Under the pieces are notes generated by a model. That model was not told the origin of the DNA. It searched no databases and saw nothing but the letters and a program-made list of their open reading frames with translations. From JBNKHG01 sp050290225 (GTDB lineage: Bacteria; Pseudomonadota; Gammaproteobacteria; Pseudomonadales; Cellvibrionaceae): a DNA stretch of 64,000 nucleotides. Positions 61,702 through 64,000 of the stretch are shown one piece after another. The stretch covers positions 1 through 64,000 of the forward strand of contig JBNKHG010000094.1 in the NCBI GenBank assembly GCA_050290225.1, read 5' to 3'. Every line of letters starts with the position of its first letter. Position 1 is the first letter of the stretch. The position numbers and the translations under genes were made by a program.

Positions 61702-62598
61702 TTATTTAAAGGCGTAATCCAGCGCCAGGCCCACAAATACGGCCATGCCGACCCAATTGTTGTTGAGAAAGGCCTGGAAGCAGGCTTCACGTTGGCGGTA
61801 GCGGATCAGCCACTGCTGGTACATAAACAGGCCGGCACAGACCACCACACTGAGATCGTACCAAAACCCCAACTCCCGGCGTTCGCCCAGCAACAACAGG
61901 CCCACCAGCACCGAGCACTGCAGCACACCGGTGATCAGCCGATCCTGGTCACCAAACAGGATGGCGGTGGACTTCACACCGATGCGAAGGTCGTCGTCCC
62001 GGTCTACCATGGCGTAGAAGGTGTCGTAGACCACGATCCACAACAGCGTGGTGAAGTAAAGCAGCCAGACGTCGCTTTGAAGGTCGCTGTGAACGGCTGC
62101 ATAAGCCATCGGAATACTCCAGGAAAAGGCTGCTCCTAGCACGATTTGGGGCAAGTGCGAGTGACGTTTGACGAAGGGATAGCAGAAGGCCAGGATCAGA
62201 CCGACAAAAGCAAGCATGATGGTCAGTCTGTTGGTGAACAGCACCAGCACAAAGGATATCAGGCACAGGCATGCAAATAGCGCCAGGGCCTCTTTTTCCG
62301 TCACTTTTCCCGTGACCAGGGGCCGGTTAAGGGTGCGTTTGACGTGACCGTCAAAACGGCGGTCAGCATAGTCGTTGATCACGCAACCGGCGGCACGCAT
62401 GGTCGCCACACCGGCCACGAAAATCACCAGCAGGTGCCAGGGCGGCAAGCCCTCCGCGGCTATCCACAGACTCCAGAGAGTGGGCCAGAGCAACAACAGA
62501 GTGCCTATCGGGCGATTGAAACGCATCAGCTGCCAATAGTGGGGAAAACGGGCGCCGATCTGGTTCAGGGTTGGGGTGGGTATTCTCTGGGCGGTCAT
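61702..62598 (-). CDS. ubiA: 4-hydroxybenzoate polyprenyltransferase
   Basis: Inner-membrane prenyltransferase of ubiquinone synthesis (298 aa). The prenyl-diphosphate site is NDYADRRFDGHVKRT and the second Asp-rich motif is YDTFYAMVDRDDD. About eight to nine hydrophobic helices. Its ATG overlaps the ubiC stop by 4 bp, so both steps are translationally coupled. Confidence 0.96.
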   Translation of the reverse strand: MTAQRIPTPTLNQIGARFPHYWQLMRFNRPIGTLLLLWPTLWSLWIAAEGLPPWHLLVIFVAGVATMRAAGCVINDYADRRFDGHVKRTLNRPLVTGKVTEKEALALFACLCLISFVLVLFTNRLTIMLAFVGLILAFCYPFVKRHSHLPQIVLGAAFSWSIPMAYAAVHSDLQSDVWLLYFTTLLWIVVYDTFYAMVDRDDDLRIGVKSTAILFGDQDRLITGVLQCSVLVGLLLLGERRELGFWYDLSVVVCAGLFMYQQWLIRYRQREACFQAFLNNNWVGMAVFVGLALDYAFK

Positions 62599-63167
62599 CG
62601 GCGAGGTTGTCTCCGGGGATTAAAGCTGTCGAGAAAAACTTCGCTGACCAGCAGGGGTTTACTGTCCAGGTAAAACACCGAACGTCGACCCCACAGGGGA
62701 CTATCCGAGACGAACTCGGCGGGCAGGTAGCGGTGTTGTCGACTCACTTGAGCGACTTCAATCGCGCCGCGCTCCATACTGGGGTCCTTGAACAGGAGCG
62801 CGCCCAGGGGACGATTGTCGAGGTTGCGAAAATGACGCAGTCGACCGGTAAGACTGCTCACAGGCAGCAAGCTGCGGGCGAATACCCAGGGTTGACCAGC
62901 ACCTGAGAGAATAACCTCGCGCACCAGTGCCTTCTGCTTGGGTGATACCTTCAGCAAACGCGCTTCCGAAAGATAGGGGTAATCCATCTCCTGGCGCAGT
63001 ATGGTCACTTCCAGGCTGCCCCGGCTTTCGGCGATCAGGCGTTCTGTCAGCGATCCCTTGTCCAACAGCCATGCCTTCTGGCGGCTCGACAGTTGCCAAC
63101 ACAGTTGCCTGGCCGAGCGCCACAAGGGTTCGTGAAACAGGTGATGGGTGAAGGCGATGTCGGACAA
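62595..63167 (-). CDS. ubiC: Chorismate pyruvate-lyase
   Basis: 190-aa soluble enzyme that removes pyruvate from chorismate to give 4-hydroxybenzoate, the substrate of UbiA. Family blocks: LLDKGSLTERL, VREVILSGAGQPWVFARSLLP and the Glu in VSEVFL near the end. It overlaps ubiA by 4 bp. Confidence 0.93.
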   Translation of the reverse strand: MSDIAFTHHLFHEPLWRSARQLCWQLSSRQKAWLLDKGSLTERLIAESRGSLEVTILRQEMDYPYLSEARLLKVSPKQKALVREVILSGAGQPWVFARSLLPVSSLTGRLRHFRNLDNRPLGALLFKDPSMERGAIEVAQVSRQHRYLPAEFVSDSPLWGRRSVFYLDSKPLLVSEVFLDSFNPRRQPRR

Positions 63168-63391
63168 TGGGGATACTTCCAGCTATAGCGCTCTTGGTCG
63201 AGTAAAAAACGGCACCTATTGTAACGGTTAGTTGGCAAGTTTTCAGTGCTTTAGCTCCCACTCGGGCAACGAGTTAGCGAAACCGGTGAAAAGCCCTTTA
63301 CCCTCCTCGGGGGGCTTGGTTTAATGGCTCCACTAAAAGCCCAGTAAACACATTGCCCGGGGGGGCATGAGTGAACATTAAGGTACAATCT

Positions 63392-63667
63392 ATGCACAAA
63401 ACCGAATTAGTGGCCGCAGTGGCGGAATTGACCGATATCTCAAAAGACAAGGCCAACGATGTGGTGTCCGCCATTTTCGACGAAATTACCAATGCCCTAA
63501 GCCGCAATGAGACCGTAAATCTGATCGGATTTGGTTCCTTTACCCAGCGACACCGAGCCGCTCGCACCGGGCGTAGCCCCCAGACCGGGGAGTCTATCGA
63601 GATTGCCGCCAGTAATTCGGTTGGCTTTAAACCGGGCAAGGCGCTGAAGGATGCCGTCAACGTATAG
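63392..63667 (+). CDS. HU family DNA-binding protein
   Basis: 91-aa nucleoid protein starting MHKTELVAAVAELTDISKDKA and ending VGFKPGKALKDAVNV; the DNA-binding arm has GFGSFTQRHRAARTGRSPQTG. ATG at 63392 is chosen (AAGG 8 nt upstream); an in-frame ATG seven codons earlier is unlikely. It is HU-like rather than IHF, but the exact paralogue cannot be decided. The gap before it (63168-63391) shows no gene. Confidence 0.93.
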   Translation: MHKTELVAAVAELTDISKDKANDVVSAIFDEITNALSRNETVNLIGFGSFTQRHRAARTGRSPQTGESIEIAASNSVGFKPGKALKDAVNV

Positions 63668-63755
63668 CAGGCTAACCGTTTGCCAATTGTTAGAACAGCC
63701 AGGGCTACCAGACTGCCAGTCGTTGGGAACACGTTGTTTTGACATACATATTGTG

Positions 63756-63794
63756 ACCAAAAAAACGAAGGCTTCGGCTTTCGTTTTTTTTGGT
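63756..63794 (+). terminator. Terminator after the HU gene
   Basis: Near-perfect palindrome with stem AACGAAGGC/GCTTTCGTT and UUCG tetraloop, flanked by A and T tracts, 88 bp after the stop. Confidence 0.92.
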
Positions 63795-63872
63795 GACTAC
63801 CTATTCCACGATCCCTGTTTACTCTGGAGAGGCTGCCCAGAGGCTTGGAATTACAAGAATTAGGAAAACACA

Positions 63873-64000
63873 ATGAGCTTGACCGCACGGATTTTGGTGG
63901 CTATGGCTGTGGGCCTGGTAATCGGGGTGATGTTAAATCTCGCCAATACCCAGGGCTGGTTGGCGGCCACCTACAACCACTGGTTGGACCAGTTTCTGGT
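63873..64000 (+). CDS. Dicarboxylate/amino acid:cation symporter (DAACS family), N-terminal part
   Basis: The window cuts this gene; 42 codons are visible: MSLTARILVAMAVGLVIGVM followed by LNLANTQGWLAATYNHWLDQFLV. The first helix with GLVIGV and the following loop resemble the start of GltP/DctA-type symporters. AGGAAAACACA precedes the ATG. The family call rests on a short segment. Confidence 0.65.
   Translation, partial: MSLTARILVAMAVGLVIGVMLNLANTQGWLAATYNHWLDQFL

Overview
The window is the replication-origin neighbourhood of a gammaproteobacterial chromosome. The order of genes is dnaA-dnaN-recF-gyrB on one side and rpmH-rnpA-yidD-yidC-mnmE-mnmG-rsmG-parA-parB-atpIBEFHAGDC-glmU-glmS on the other. 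It closely follows the Pseudomonas layout, as do lpxL-like/glyQ/glyS/gmhB/plsC next to gyrB and the hexR/uvrD, pst-phoU-phoBR and ubiCA blocks further out. Gene families, parS type (GTTCCACGTGGAAC) and moderate GC point to Pseudomonadales/Cellvibrionales-like marine bacteria. I cannot name a genus.

Layout. 0.1-3.6 kb: a nitrilase behind a TonB-dependent receptor (minus strand). 3.8-9.5 kb: a lipid A acyltransferase homologue, divergent from glyQ-glyS-gmhB-plsC. 9.5-16.5 kb: a small hypothetical gene, then dnaA-dnaN-recF-gyrB (minus), with two parS-like sites inside recF. 16.5-17.0 kb and 21.2-21.8 kb: two AT-rich intergenic regions that both carry perfect DnaA boxes; the second, before mnmG, looks like the better oriC. 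17-26 kb: ribosome, membrane insertion, tRNA modification and chromosome segregation genes. 26.4-33.8 kb: the complete F1Fo ATP synthase operon. 34-37.3 kb: glmU and glmS (UDP-GlcNAc). 37.3-41.4 kb: tlyA-like, hexR with its own operator, uvrD. 41.4-45 kb: a TRAP transporter whose binding protein gene converges on the permease genes, with yciA between. 45.3-51 kb: pstS-pstC-pstA-pstB-phoU behind a Pho box. 51.1-59.4 kb: an accessory stretch between phoU and phoR holding small unrelated genes and a family of nested palindromic repeats. 59.4-63.2 kb: phoB-phoR and ubiC-ubiA. 63.4 kb to the end: an HU gene and the start of a dicarboxylate/glutamate symporter gene.

How the genes work together. Most are housekeeping: replication initiation and segregation, translation, energy conversion, envelope precursors and phosphate starvation (PhoB-PhoR controlling pst-phoU through the Pho boxes). 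I see no tRNA, rRNA, CRISPR array, transposase gene or prophage.

The most unusual content is in the 51-58 kb accessory stretch. Three copies (262, 93 and 233 bp), plus a divergent fourth, share terminal inverted repeats ending in CTAG-like sequence. The two long copies enclose a 30-bp inner inverted repeat whose arms differ between copies in a compensatory way. The ends of three copies supply the stop codons of neighbouring genes. I do not recognise this family; it looks like a non-autonomous, structure-conserving mobile repeat.
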